Source: an uncultured Lachnospiraceae bacterium (GTDB lineage Bacteria; Bacillota; Clostridia; Lachnospirales; Lachnospiraceae). From it: a stretch of DNA of 64,000 nt. The stretch is from the NCBI GenBank assembly GCA_947367855.1, contig CANBFE010000016.1:19240-83239 (forward strand), read 5' to 3'. Each line of letters starts with the position of its first letter. Positions within the stretch are counted from its first letter, which is position 1. Position numbers and translations under genes: made by a program. Below are positions 16,050 through 24,724 of the stretch, one piece after another. The notes under the pieces were generated by a model. That model searched no databases, had not been told where the DNA came from, and saw only the letters and a program-made list of their open reading frames with translations.

Positions 16050-16772
16050 TCAGGAAAATATTTCCTTTACCTGTTTTTTAAACATAACACCGATATTCAC
16101 TCTGCCCATTCCCTCCTGAAACTGAATGACCCCGTTCACCAGATCCACATTATGTACATGTCTTATATTTATCACCGTGCTGCGGCTGCACTGCAGAAAG
16201 TCACTGCTGTCTGCCTCTTCCAGAAAACCCCTGATGGTCTTGTATGGAATATGCATCACATCATCATAAGTCGTATGAATATGCAGAACATGGTCAATGC
16301 TCTCCACATATACGATACGCCCGCTCTCCACAGCCAGAATAATGCCGTCCTTGTGAAATTTCAGAATTTTCGCCTGGTTGTCGATACCAGGAAAAGCCAG
16401 CGCTTCCTCAACCAAAGTCTTCAGCCTGTTCCTGTCAAAAGGCTTTTCTATAAAGCCGTAACAGTGAAGCGCCTCGTAAGTAACCAGTTTTTCGTCATAC
16501 AGGGAAGTGACAATGATGACCGGAGTGAATCCGTATCTTTTGATCTGCCTTATATCCTCCACAAAATGCAGGCCGGACGTATCGCCCGGTCTTTTTGTAT
16601 CCAGTATAATGTCCACAAGAAACAAATCGATGGTATTTTTCAGGGCGCACTGGCAGGCATCCTTCACATTGTCGCATGGAAAAACAGTGGTCTTAATGCC
16701 CACTTCCCCCACAATGTCAGACAGATACTCCAGCATGGCCCCGTTGTCCTCTAAAATAAGTACTTTTTTCAC
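16050..16772 (-). CDS. agrA: AgrA-like LytTR response regulator
   Basis: A 240-residue response regulator. The receiver domain (1-125) has the acidic pocket LEDN and the phosphoacceptor Asp54 in LFLVDIILD, the conserved Thr/Ser in VIIVTSLYDE and the Lys in IEKPFDR. A LytTR DNA-binding domain (about 140-240) has VYVESIDHVLHIHTTYDD and LQCSRSTVINIRHVHNV. It is the partner of the downstream kinase and the likely activator of the direct-repeat promoter before agrB. It is the second gene of an XRE-agrA-agrC operon, 22 bases after the XRE stop. Confidence 0.93.
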   Translation of the reverse strand: MKKVLILEDNGAMLEYLSDIVGEVGIKTTVFPCDNVKDACQCALKNTIDLFLVDIILDTKRPGDTSGLHFVEDIRQIKRYGFTPVIIVTSLYDEKLVTYEALHCYGFIEKPFDRNRLKTLVEEALAFPGIDNQAKILKFHKDGIILAVESGRIVYVESIDHVLHIHTTYDDVMHIPYKTIRGFLEEADSSDFLQCSRSTVINIRHVHNVDLVNGVIQFQEGMGRVNIGVMFKKQVKEIFS

Positions 16773-16794
16773 TGATTGATTCCCCTTTTTCTTA

Positions 16795-17472
16795 TCAGTT
16801 CTTCTTTTGAAACAACTTTAGTATGGCCAATATATTATTTTCCGATATGGCATCCATTCTCTCCAAAAACCACCCCGCTTCACATAACAGTCCTTTTCTG
16901 TCCCTGAGCACCATTGACGGCGGAACCCTGAATTCTCTGTAAAAACGCCACAATAATTCGCTGTCCGGCAGGCACTGGTCATTCTCCAGCTTCCGCAGCT
17001 TTTTCAGGTCAATACAGAGATGGTCCGCCATCTCCCTCTGTGTATAGTCCAAAAGACGCCTGATCAGAAAGAAAAGATTATTGTCAAAATTCTGGTCTGC
17101 GTCCAACAGACGTATATACCTGACCTCCTGGTAAAGATTTTTCCAGAAGGCCGACGGCTCCAATACATAATAACAGGTAATTATAGAAAATATCGTCTCC
17201 AGAAGACAGATGGCTTCAAAATAACTGCACTCCTCAAATTCTTTCACATAACGGCCCTTTGTCCGCTGTCCCGTAAAAATATAGTGGACATCCATTCCCA
17301 GGTCAATGAGGGCATTTACCTCGTCATAACTAAAATACTGCATTCCCTTCTCAATCTTGCAGTACTGCGCCTGGCTCATATGCATGCGCTGACACATCTC
17401 TCTTTGAGACCAGGTCAGTTTTTCCCGCTCTTCCCTCAGCCGCTTTAACACGTCCTTGTAATCCATACCCAT
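16795..17472 (-). CDS. Double helix-turn-helix XRE regulator leading the agrAC operon
   Basis: A 225-residue protein with two Cro/CI-type DNA-binding domains. One is at about 5-60 (LKRLREEREKLTWSQREMCQ and SQAQYCKIEKGMQYFSYDEV). The second is at about 130-190 (FFLIRRLLDYTQREMADHLC and LRKLENDQCLPDSELLWRFY). They are joined by a helical linker rich in aromatic residues. AAAGGA is eight bases before the ATG. Being first in the operon it probably modulates expression of the two-component pair, perhaps with the second XRE protein at 13451-13774. The tandem arrangement within one chain is less common than single-domain XRE proteins. Confidence 0.82.
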   Translation of the reverse strand: MGMDYKDVLKRLREEREKLTWSQREMCQRMHMSQAQYCKIEKGMQYFSYDEVNALIDLGMDVHYIFTGQRTKGRYVKEFEECSYFEAICLLETIFSIITCYYVLEPSAFWKNLYQEVRYIRLLDADQNFDNNLFFLIRRLLDYTQREMADHLCIDLKKLRKLENDQCLPDSELLWRFYREFRVPPSMVLRDRKGLLCEAGWFLERMDAISENNILAILKLFQKKN

Positions 17473-17613
17473 GGTAAATGTCCTTTAAAATAGAATGCAC
17501 TTATCATGTTCATTATATTTTATCTCTATTCCCCATTTTGCACCTAATTAGGAATAAACGGACTCGCGCATGCATTATGACGGCCTTTCGCCGAAAAGAC
17601 GCCGGATGCTTTC

Positions 17614-19464
17614 TCAGACCGGAATGCTTGACGCCACGCAGAGACCGCCCCAGCCAACCCGGTCGTTGGGGTAATAGTCCTCACCCCTCAGGGCCCGGGA
17701 ACCTGCCCTCAGATATGCCTTTACCTTCTCCCCGTACAGAAAGGGATCGTTTCCCCTGACAATCCCCCATTCCATCAGAAGCGCCGCGCTTCCTGCCACA
17801 ATGGGCGTGGCAAAGGAGGTCCCCGTGAAAGGCGTATATCCCCCATAAATATCCGGCGCCAGAATCCCTACCCCCGGCGCTGCCAGATCCGGCTTTGCCA
17901 GTCCTGCCGCCACCACTCCGATGGTCCGGTTTGCATCCGCATAGCCTCTCCCCGAGAAATCCGCATAAGCCTCATAGGTACTGTCATAGGCCCCCACACT
18001 GATGACCTTTGAGGCCGTGGCCGGAATCGTCAGGGTCACTTCCGGTGTCGCGCGGTAAAATCCCGTCCCTCCGCTTCGCACAACCCCGGAGGGAAGATAA
18101 AAGTAATATCTTCCCGTCACAATCCGCCTGGGAACCAGACGGATTGTCCACACGCCGCTGTTAATATAGTTCCGTCCCAGAGGCAGCATCTCAAAATAGA
18201 TTTCCTCTGCCACCGCGTAAGGGGCCGGTTCCCCGAAATACACCAGAACCTCCGTCTGTTCCAGGCGCAGCACATACTTTCCCCCGTTGACCGTTTCGGG
18301 CAGCTGGGCTTCCTGGCCTCCCGGAGAGCGCAGGTAGATGCGGTATTCGTCACAATAATTTTTCCACAGTTGGACACTCAGGCTCCGCTCATATTCCGCC
18401 ACTGCCAGTTCCACGGAGGCAGGCCGCGCAGTGGCGCTGCCCATACGGCTGGGGACCGTCTCGGCACCTGTTTTTCCACCCGACGTCTCTTCTTCCAGCA
18501 GGCTGCCTGCCACATGCCCGCCGCTTCCCGCCTCATTGCCGCTGCCCACGCAGATTACCGTGCGGCCGATCTCCGCCGCATTGTCCAGAAAGCGTTCCAG
18601 CAGGGAGCTTCCGTCATGTGCCCCGTAGGTGTTGCCGAAGCTTAAATTGATCACCACCGGCATGGCAAGCTCAATGGCCTTCCTCACCGCATATGTGATG
18701 CCGCGCATGATCTCCGTTGTCTTTGGAAAGGAGTTCTCATCCGGCTGCCCCAGTTTGACGATCAGCAGCTCCGCCTCAGGCGCAACCCCCTGGTATCCCC
18801 CGCTGTTTCCTGCAGCGATTCCTGCCACAGCAGTGCCATGGCTGCTGCTGTCCACACTGGGCAGCAGCCGGAATGCCTCCTGGCCTCCTGCCTCCAGCGC
18901 CCGGTTGATCTGTCCTGCATCGAACTCCACCCCTATGCCGAACCCTGCAGGAGGCCGCCATGCGGCGCCTTCCTCCTCCCCCTCCCGGGAAGAGCCCCCC
19001 GGCATCAGGGTCTGGTCCCAGAGAAAAAGAATCCTTGTGCCCCCGTCTGCCTTCCGGAATTCCTGCCTTCTGTAGTCGATACCGCTGTCCAGCACGGCCA
19101 CCAGCACGCCTGCGCCTGTGAGATAGGGATCCCGCAGCGTGGCCTGGGCAATGCAGGAATTATCCGTCGGCATCTCCACACCGTAGAAATACCGCTTTGG
19201 CATCTCCACATACTCTATTTCCTCCACCTCTGCCATCCTTTCCACCAGCTGCTCCGGCACTGTCAGTATGGCATAGCCCGCAATCAGGTATTCCACCTGT
19301 ATATCCAGGGCTCCCAGTCTGTCCAGACTGCCATGATACTTTACGATCAGTTCCCATGTACGGGAATCCGTATTAAATCCTACGTTTAATTCCTCAGTCC
19401 TCGCCCTGGTCTCCTCCGGCGTCTGCAATGCCAGCTGCAGCAGCTCCTCCAGTTTCTGATTCAT
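17614..19464 (-). CDS. Subtilisin-like S8 serine protease (Csp-like)
   Basis: A 616-residue S8 peptidase without an obvious signal peptide. It has a short N-terminal prodomain-like region (about 1-95) and the complete triad Asp126 (VAVLDSGIDY), His209 (SSSHGTAVAG) and Ser550 (GTSFATPIVAG), plus the oxyanion-type asparagine region NLSFGNTYGAHDG. A long insert of about 180 residues, beta-rich and ending near TIPATASKVISVGAYDSTY, separates His and Ser. This layout is that of clostridial Csp and related intracellular or spore proteases. Some Csp proteins are pseudoproteases, but this one keeps all catalytic residues. A role in germination is possible from family, not shown here. Confidence 0.88.
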   Translation of the reverse strand: MNQKLEELLQLALQTPEETRARTEELNVGFNTDSRTWELIVKYHGSLDRLGALDIQVEYLIAGYAILTVPEQLVERMAEVEEIEYVEMPKRYFYGVEMPTDNSCIAQATLRDPYLTGAGVLVAVLDSGIDYRRQEFRKADGGTRILFLWDQTLMPGGSSREGEEEGAAWRPPAGFGIGVEFDAGQINRALEAGGQEAFRLLPSVDSSSHGTAVAGIAAGNSGGYQGVAPEAELLIVKLGQPDENSFPKTTEIMRGITYAVRKAIELAMPVVINLSFGNTYGAHDGSSLLERFLDNAAEIGRTVICVGSGNEAGSGGHVAGSLLEEETSGGKTGAETVPSRMGSATARPASVELAVAEYERSLSVQLWKNYCDEYRIYLRSPGGQEAQLPETVNGGKYVLRLEQTEVLVYFGEPAPYAVAEEIYFEMLPLGRNYINSGVWTIRLVPRRIVTGRYYFYLPSGVVRSGGTGFYRATPEVTLTIPATASKVISVGAYDSTYEAYADFSGRGYADANRTIGVVAAGLAKPDLAAPGVGILAPDIYGGYTPFTGTSFATPIVAGSAALLMEWGIVRGNDPFLYGEKVKAYLRAGSRALRGEDYYPNDRVGWGGLCVASSIPV

Positions 19465-19569
19465 ATTCCCCTGTCCTTTCAGGTCCCCTGCTCTCCTGTT
19501 ATTCTATGAAAATATCCGGTATATGGTCCTCTTTCAGCCGGTTTATGCCGAAATTTTCTTCTGCAAAGC

Positions 19570-19605
19570 AAAAAAGGAAGCACCATGGTTTCCCACGATA
19601 CTTCC
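19570..19605 (-). terminator. Terminator of the PHP-ABC-GNAT operon
   Basis: The arms are GGAAG and CTTCC, with an inner CCATGG/CCCACG pairing. On the minus strand the stem is followed by TTTTTT. It lies 26 bases after the GNAT stop. Confidence 0.6.
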
Positions 19606-19630
19606 CTTAAAATCTTCCCGCTATTCTGTT

Positions 19631-20176
19631 TTACCGCTGCAGTATCTGTTTTATTTTGTGTTTCAGGTTTTCCGGAAGAACATTATCGTAAATTTCATAA
19701 TACTCAGGGAATGTCAGCGGCCTTCCATAGGTGAGGATTTCCATCTCCACCCCCATCAGGTCTACCAGAAACCCCACGGCGCTCATGCCGTTCCGCAGAT
19801 AAAATTCCTTCCTGCGGGCTCTCTCCCGGCGGTTCTCCACATCTCCCTTTTCTTCCGTGCTCTCAATCTCCACCACGATCCTGTCCCTGCCGTACCGCTC
19901 CTGCAGCTCTGCCAGGGCCCTGCTTCCCAGGCCGCTGCCCTGGCAGCGGGGCTCCACTGCCAGATAGTCCAGCAGCGCCAGTTCCCCTGAAAGCAGCATG
20001 ATTGCCAGGCCGCAGAAATTACCCTCCGGATCCTCCATCATCAGAAGATCAAAAAATCCCTCCTGCCGCTTCTGCAGCATGAAAGCAAACGGCTTCTTTT
20101 CCGATTTCGGAAAGGACTTCTCATACAAATCCTGCAAAAGCGCCAGTTCCCTCTCCGTTTCTGCATGTCTTAACAC
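19631..20176 (-). CDS. GNAT-family N-acetyltransferase
   Basis: A protein of about 181 residues with the acetyl-CoA binding motif A (LALLDYLAVEPRCQGSGLGS, with the Q/RxxGxG/A loop) and the following helix ALAELQERYG. The beta-4/alpha-3 segment IVVEIESTEE and the C-terminal FYLRNGM complete the fold. The acceptor is unknown. I place the start at the GTG at 20176, which has GGAGG eight bases upstream, rather than a TTG five codons earlier that overlaps that ribosome site. It is the last gene after two ABC transporter subunits. Confidence 0.85.
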   Translation of the reverse strand: MLRHAETERELALLQDLYEKSFPKSEKKPFAFMLQKRQEGFFDLLMMEDPEGNFCGLAIMLLSGELALLDYLAVEPRCQGSGLGSRALAELQERYGRDRIVVEIESTEEKGDVENRRERARRKEFYLRNGMSAVGFLVDLMGVEMEILTYGRPLTFPEYYEIYDNVLPENLKHKIKQILQR

Positions 20177-20200
20177 AGTCTCTCCCTCCAAACTGTCTGC

Positions 20201-21976
20201 TTATGCCGTCACACCATGGCGGATCTGCAGCTCGTACAGCTTCTTATAGATACCATCCTGGGACAGCAGCTCCTGATGGGTACCCCTCTCCTGGATCTTT
20301 CCCTTATGCATGACCATGATGCAGTCGGCATGCTGAATGGTGGACAGCCTGTGGGCTACCATGATGGTGGTGCGCCCCCGCATCAGCTTTTCCAGCGCCT
20401 CCTGAATCAGCAGTTCCGTCTCCGTGTCAATGTTGGCCGTGGCCTCGTCCATCACCAGAATACTTGGCTTATGGGCCAGGGTGCGGGCAAAGGACAGCAG
20501 CTGCCTCTCTCCTGCCGAGAAAGTGGCTCCCCTCTCCGATACGGGCTCCCGGTAACCGCCCGGCAGCTTCTCGATAAAACGGGAGGCATTGACATATTCG
20601 GCGGCTTCCTTCACGTCCTCCAGTGTAATATCCTCATTGTGCAGGCGGATGTTGTACTCCACATCCCCCTCAAAGATAAACACATCCTGCTGCATCTGTC
20701 CGATGGCGCTGCGCAGCTGTTTCTTGCTGATTTTCCGGATGTCCACCCCGTCTATATAAATATTTCCCTTCTGAATGTCATAATATCTTCCTATCAGATT
20801 CAGGATGGAGGATTTCCCTGCGCCGGTGGCTCCCACAAAGGCCACCCTCTCCCCCGGCTCTATGACAAAGGACACATCCCTCAGGACGTAATTTTCATTG
20901 TCATAGGCAAACCACACATGGGAAAACTCGATGCGTCCCAGTATCCTGGGCAGAATCACCGGATTTTCCTCCTCCTTTACCAGAGGCTCCTCGCTCATGA
21001 TGGTGAAAATTTTCTCCGCGGAGGCAATGGAGGACTGCAGCGTGGAAAACTGTTCCGCCAGTTCCTGTATGGGTTCAAAGAAGGACTGGATATACTGCGC
21101 AAAAATATACAGCGTACCAATGGAAATCACGCCCCCCATCACATCCCGGCTTCCGATACCCAGAACGATCATCAGGGAGATAATGCTGAGGATATAAATC
21201 AGGGGCCTGAAGATGGCAAACACCATCATTTCCCTGTAACCTGCCCGGAACAGCTTATGGTTCTTGTCGTTAAATTCCTCATACTTCCTTTTCTCCCTGC
21301 CGAAAATCTGGATGATGCGCATGCCGGAAATATTTTCCGACAGAAAGGTGTTCACATCCGTCAGACGCGTCCTGGAAATACGGTATGTCTTCCGCGCAAT
21401 CTTGCGGAAAACCACTGTCAGTACCGCCACAAAGGGCAGCAGGATAAAGGAGATCAAAGCCAGCTTCCAGTCCAGCATCAGCATCACCACTGCAAGTCCG
21501 ATAATCTTTACCACATTCCGGAACAGCCTTACCAGAATGCCCGAGTACATTTCATCCAGGGCTTCCACGTCATTGGTGACACGGGTTACCAGCCTTCCCA
21601 CCGGCGTCAGGTCAAAATAGCGGCTGCTCAGTGACTGGATATGAGCATACAGCTCCTTCCGCACGGTGAGAATAATGCTCTGCCCCATCTTCTGCAGCAG
21701 CCAGGTCTGGGTTATGTTGAACACAAAGCTGAATGCCAACACAATGCCGTATTTTATGGTGGTCTCCACAATCACATCATAGTTTCCCTGGGTCTCAAAC
21801 AGGTCGATGGCATCCCCGATCAGCATGGGGCGGTACAGATCAAAACCGGTCAGAACCAGCACCAGGATCAGGCACACAGCCACCCATCCTATATAGGGCT
21901 TCATATATGAAAGCAGGTGCAGCAGGGCATTGCCTTCATAATTGGATTCTATCTTATCATCGGTCAAAGTACTCAT
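20201..21976 (-). CDS. ABC exporter half-transporter (YheH-like, canonical site)
   Basis: A 591-residue fusion of six transmembrane helices (1-330) and an ATPase domain. Walker A is GATGAGKSS, the Q loop is followed by QQDVFIFEGD, the signature is the altered FSAGERQLLSF, and Walker B is SILVMDEATAN with the catalytic glutamate, then the H-loop MVAHRLST. It pairs with the next gene upstream as a heterodimeric exporter of the YheI/YheH or LmrCD kind, likely for drugs or lipophilic compounds. GGAGG lies before the ATG at 21976, and a TTG four codons upstream overlaps that site. Confidence 0.93.
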   Translation of the reverse strand: MSTLTDDKIESNYEGNALLHLLSYMKPYIGWVAVCLILVLVLTGFDLYRPMLIGDAIDLFETQGNYDVIVETTIKYGIVLAFSFVFNITQTWLLQKMGQSIILTVRKELYAHIQSLSSRYFDLTPVGRLVTRVTNDVEALDEMYSGILVRLFRNVVKIIGLAVVMLMLDWKLALISFILLPFVAVLTVVFRKIARKTYRISRTRLTDVNTFLSENISGMRIIQIFGREKRKYEEFNDKNHKLFRAGYREMMVFAIFRPLIYILSIISLMIVLGIGSRDVMGGVISIGTLYIFAQYIQSFFEPIQELAEQFSTLQSSIASAEKIFTIMSEEPLVKEEENPVILPRILGRIEFSHVWFAYDNENYVLRDVSFVIEPGERVAFVGATGAGKSSILNLIGRYYDIQKGNIYIDGVDIRKISKKQLRSAIGQMQQDVFIFEGDVEYNIRLHNEDITLEDVKEAAEYVNASRFIEKLPGGYREPVSERGATFSAGERQLLSFARTLAHKPSILVMDEATANIDTETELLIQEALEKLMRGRTTIMVAHRLSTIQHADCIMVMHKGKIQERGTHQELLSQDGIYKKLYELQIRHGVTA

Positions 21977-21997
21977 CGCTACCTCCAAATAATTTTC

Positions 21998-23776
21998 CTA
22001 TATAGCCTTCAGTTCCTGCTCCAACTGCTGCTTCTCGTAAATATGGGCATAGAAGCCCTCCTTTTTCAGCAGCTCCTCATGGGTGCCGTATTCCGTGAGC
22101 TCTCCTTCTGTGAGTACCGCCACATGGTCCGCCTTCTGCAGTGTGGAAATACGGTGCGCAATGATGATGGTGGTCTTGCCCTGGCGCAGCTTCATCAGAT
22201 TTTCCAGAATCTGTTCCTCCGTGTCCGTATCCACCGCAGACAGGGAGTCATCCAAAATCAGCACCGCCGAATCCATCAGCAGGGCCCTGGCTATGGAGCT
22301 TCTCTGCTTCTGGCCGCCGGACAGGGTCACGCCCCTCTCTCCCACCAGGGTTCTGTACTCCTCCGGGAATCCCATGATATTGTCATGAATGCAGGCTGCC
22401 TTTGCCGCCCTTTTGATACTGGCCCGCATCTCCGGATGATCCCTGATTCTCTCTTCCAGGCCGAAGGCGATATTTTCCTCCAGGGTATCCGAAAACAGGA
22501 AATTGTCCTGGGGCACATAGGCCATATCCCTGTGCAGCACTGCCAGGGGAAACTCCGTGATGGGCTTTCCGTCCACCAGAAGCGAACCCGTCTCGCAGTC
22601 GTACACTCGCAGAAGCAGATCTGCCAGACTGGATTTTCCGCTTCCCGTCCGCCCCAGTACCCCCAGCATCTCCCCTGCCTTCACATGAAGGTTCACATTC
22701 TTCAGCACGGGACTGTCGCCGTCCGGATATGTAAAGGTCAGGTTTTTCAGGGTGATGTCGCCCCTGATCTTCTCTTCCCCGCCTGCCGCGCCTTCCGGCA
22801 GCTTATCCACGATATCCGGCTTCTCCCGGAAAATGCAGGCAATCCGCTGAAATGCCGCGGCAGCCTGTGAAAAGTTATTGATGCAGTCTCCGCAGGCGAT
22901 CATGGGCCATACCAGCATGCCGATGTAAGAATTGAACGCCACGAACTTTCCGATGGAAACCTGGCCGTTCAGCACCATACGGCCCCCGAATACCAGAGTC
23001 AGCAGCAGGCTGATGCCTGTGATGGCGTCCAGGGCCGGGCCAAACACTGCCCTGAGCTTCACCATGGACAGGTTTTTCTCCATGCTGTTCTGGCTGGCTT
23101 TCTCAAATGCGCGGAAATCCTCCTCCTCCTGCACGAAGGCCTTCAGCACACGCACCCCGGCGATGCTTTCCTGCACCTTATCGGAGAGCTGCGAGAAGGC
23201 TTCCTGCCTCCTGGTCTGGCGCTTCTTGGCCTCGATCCCGTAAAAATAGCAGCCCACAGCCACCAGTGTCAGCGGAATAAACGCCATCAGTGTCAGTCCC
23301 AGATCCACATACATTACCATCCGCAGCAGTACCATCACAGTCATGACAACAGCGTCAAAAGCCGTGACCACCGCAGGCCCCACCGCCATGCGGATGGCAT
23401 TCAGGTCATTGGTAAACCTTGCCATAAGGTCTCCTGTCTTATGGCTGTTGAAATAACGGGCGGACAGGGTTTCCAGATGCCCGAACATGTCATTTCTCAG
23501 CCTGTATTCAATGCCCCGGGCAGACCCGAAAATGCAGAACCGCCATCCGAACCGTCCCAGGGTCATCACCGCGCCTGCGGCAAAAAGCTTGGCCAGCAGC
23601 ATTACCACACCGTCATGGTCAAGGATGCCCTCCGTGAGGCCGTCTATCAGTTCCCCGATAAACTGTGGTATGTACAGATTCGCCAGATCCACCGACAGCA
23701 GGATGACCACCCCTGCCAGGTAAAACCACTTATACTTTAACAAATACGGAAGCAGCGAAAATTTCTTTTCATCCAT
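21998..23776 (-). CDS. ABC exporter half-transporter (YheI-like, degenerate site)
   Basis: A 592-residue transmembrane-ATPase fusion with Walker A GRTGSGKSS, the intact signature TLSGGQKQRSSIARALL and the H-loop IIAHRISTLQ. Walker B reads AVLILDDSLSAVD, so aspartate replaces the catalytic glutamate. Combined with the modified signature in the partner, this means that one of the two composite ATP sites is non-hydrolytic, as in other heterodimeric exporters. It lies 12 bases after the PHP gene and 21 before its partner. Confidence 0.93.
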   Translation of the reverse strand: MDEKKFSLLPYLLKYKWFYLAGVVILLSVDLANLYIPQFIGELIDGLTEGILDHDGVVMLLAKLFAAGAVMTLGRFGWRFCIFGSARGIEYRLRNDMFGHLETLSARYFNSHKTGDLMARFTNDLNAIRMAVGPAVVTAFDAVVMTVMVLLRMVMYVDLGLTLMAFIPLTLVAVGCYFYGIEAKKRQTRRQEAFSQLSDKVQESIAGVRVLKAFVQEEEDFRAFEKASQNSMEKNLSMVKLRAVFGPALDAITGISLLLTLVFGGRMVLNGQVSIGKFVAFNSYIGMLVWPMIACGDCINNFSQAAAAFQRIACIFREKPDIVDKLPEGAAGGEEKIRGDITLKNLTFTYPDGDSPVLKNVNLHVKAGEMLGVLGRTGSGKSSLADLLLRVYDCETGSLLVDGKPITEFPLAVLHRDMAYVPQDNFLFSDTLEENIAFGLEERIRDHPEMRASIKRAAKAACIHDNIMGFPEEYRTLVGERGVTLSGGQKQRSSIARALLMDSAVLILDDSLSAVDTDTEEQILENLMKLRQGKTTIIIAHRISTLQKADHVAVLTEGELTEYGTHEELLKKEGFYAHIYEKQQLEQELKAI

Positions 23777-23788
23777 TTTGTTTTACAC

Positions 23789-24514
23789 CTACCGTTCTTC
23801 CTTTTCTGTGCCCCCGGGCAGCAGACGGAGCACATCCCCCGCCATGACCCTGCGGACAAAATCATGAATATTTTTCAGTTTCTCCGAAAATACCATTCCC
23901 CCGTAGAACATTACCGTACTGTGCTGATCTGACCCTGCTGTCATGGGAAAACCATGCTCCTCCGCATAACTGACAGCCATGTCATTATACTCGGGATGCG
24001 CTGCTTTGTGACAATCGCTGATATGGGATGTATTCAGCCCCTCCACCGCATCCACATATTCCGGAAATAACCGGACTTCCGGAATATAGGAGGCCTCCCG
24101 GAATGGATGGGCATGGCAGACAATCCCGCCTCCGCCGTGCACCAGCTGAAACTGCTCCTCCACCGTGGCGTCCCTGATCTCCGGGTGCGCCAGCAGCCAT
24201 TCCCTGTCAAGGCCATATATCAGAAATTCCGTTCCCTGATAACAGGATTCCCATCCGAAAAATACCTGCAGACCATGCTTTTCCCCTTCTTCCCTGGCGT
24301 TTTCGTAGCCATGACAAAAAGCCTCCACCCAGTCACTCCATGGAAGCCTTCTGTCCACCGCCGTATTGCCATAAAAGAAATGGTCCGTGACAATGATTCC
24401 CGCATACCCCGCCCCGGCATACGCCCTTGCCATCTCTGCGCCTGTGCACATGCCGCAGGCGCTTCCCTCACTGGTATGCATGTGCGTTTCATACCAATAT
24501 CCTTTAGTCCTCAT
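23789..24514 (-). CDS. PHP-domain metal-dependent phosphoesterase
   Basis: A protein of about 241 residues of the PHP superfamily. Motif 1 is ETHMHTSEGSACG (the HxH pair), motif 2 IIVTDHFFYGN, then a conserved Glu in FFGWESCYQG, motif VCHAHPFRE and the C-terminal AGSDQH metal site, so the trinuclear metal ligands are present. The substrate is unknown, with phosphate esters or nucleotide-derived compounds being common. The ATG at 24514 is preferred over a TTG at 24532, although the ribosome site is weak. It is first in an operon with the two ABC exporter genes and the GNAT gene. Confidence 0.85.
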   Translation of the reverse strand: MRTKGYWYETHMHTSEGSACGMCTGAEMARAYAGAGYAGIIVTDHFFYGNTAVDRRLPWSDWVEAFCHGYENAREEGEKHGLQVFFGWESCYQGTEFLIYGLDREWLLAHPEIRDATVEEQFQLVHGGGGIVCHAHPFREASYIPEVRLFPEYVDAVEGLNTSHISDCHKAAHPEYNDMAVSYAEEHGFPMTAGSDQHSTVMFYGGMVFSEKLKNIHDFVRRVMAGDVLRLLPGGTEKEER

Positions 24515-24619
24515 CTCGCCGTCTTCTTCCAATGCCCCCCTTCTTTTCCGATTCCCTGCCGGGACATTTCCTCCTTTCTTTCCGCTGCCTCTGCAGCCCC
24601 TGATGATAGTTATCTCTCT

Positions 24620-24648
24620 ATTATATCCTGTCCCGCCACAGGAAGCAA
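24620..24648 (-). promoter_or_regulatory. Promoter of the PHP-ABC-ABC-GNAT operon
   Basis: On the minus strand TTGCTT and TATAAT are 17 bases apart, about 105 bases before the PHP start. Confidence 0.65.
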
Positions 24649-24724
24649 TGTATTTTTCAGTCCTTTTATTAAAATTTTTGAGGGTTTGGAATGCTTTCGA
24701 ATAAGATCTTTCCGCCTGTAAATT

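Noticed and set aside
15327..16754. A 475-codon open frame on the plus strand opposite agrC and agrA
   Set aside because: No ribosome site, composition (His, Gln, Lys) typical of an antisense frame, and both opposite genes have complete family motifs.
17543..17552. Palindrome CCTAATTAGG before the double-HTH gene as an operator
   Set aside because: Only 10 bases, AT-rich and single copy, so it may occur by chance. No clear promoter could be aligned to it.
20216..21634. A 472-codon plus-strand open frame
   Set aside because: It is antisense to the ABC exporter gene and has no recognisable domain.
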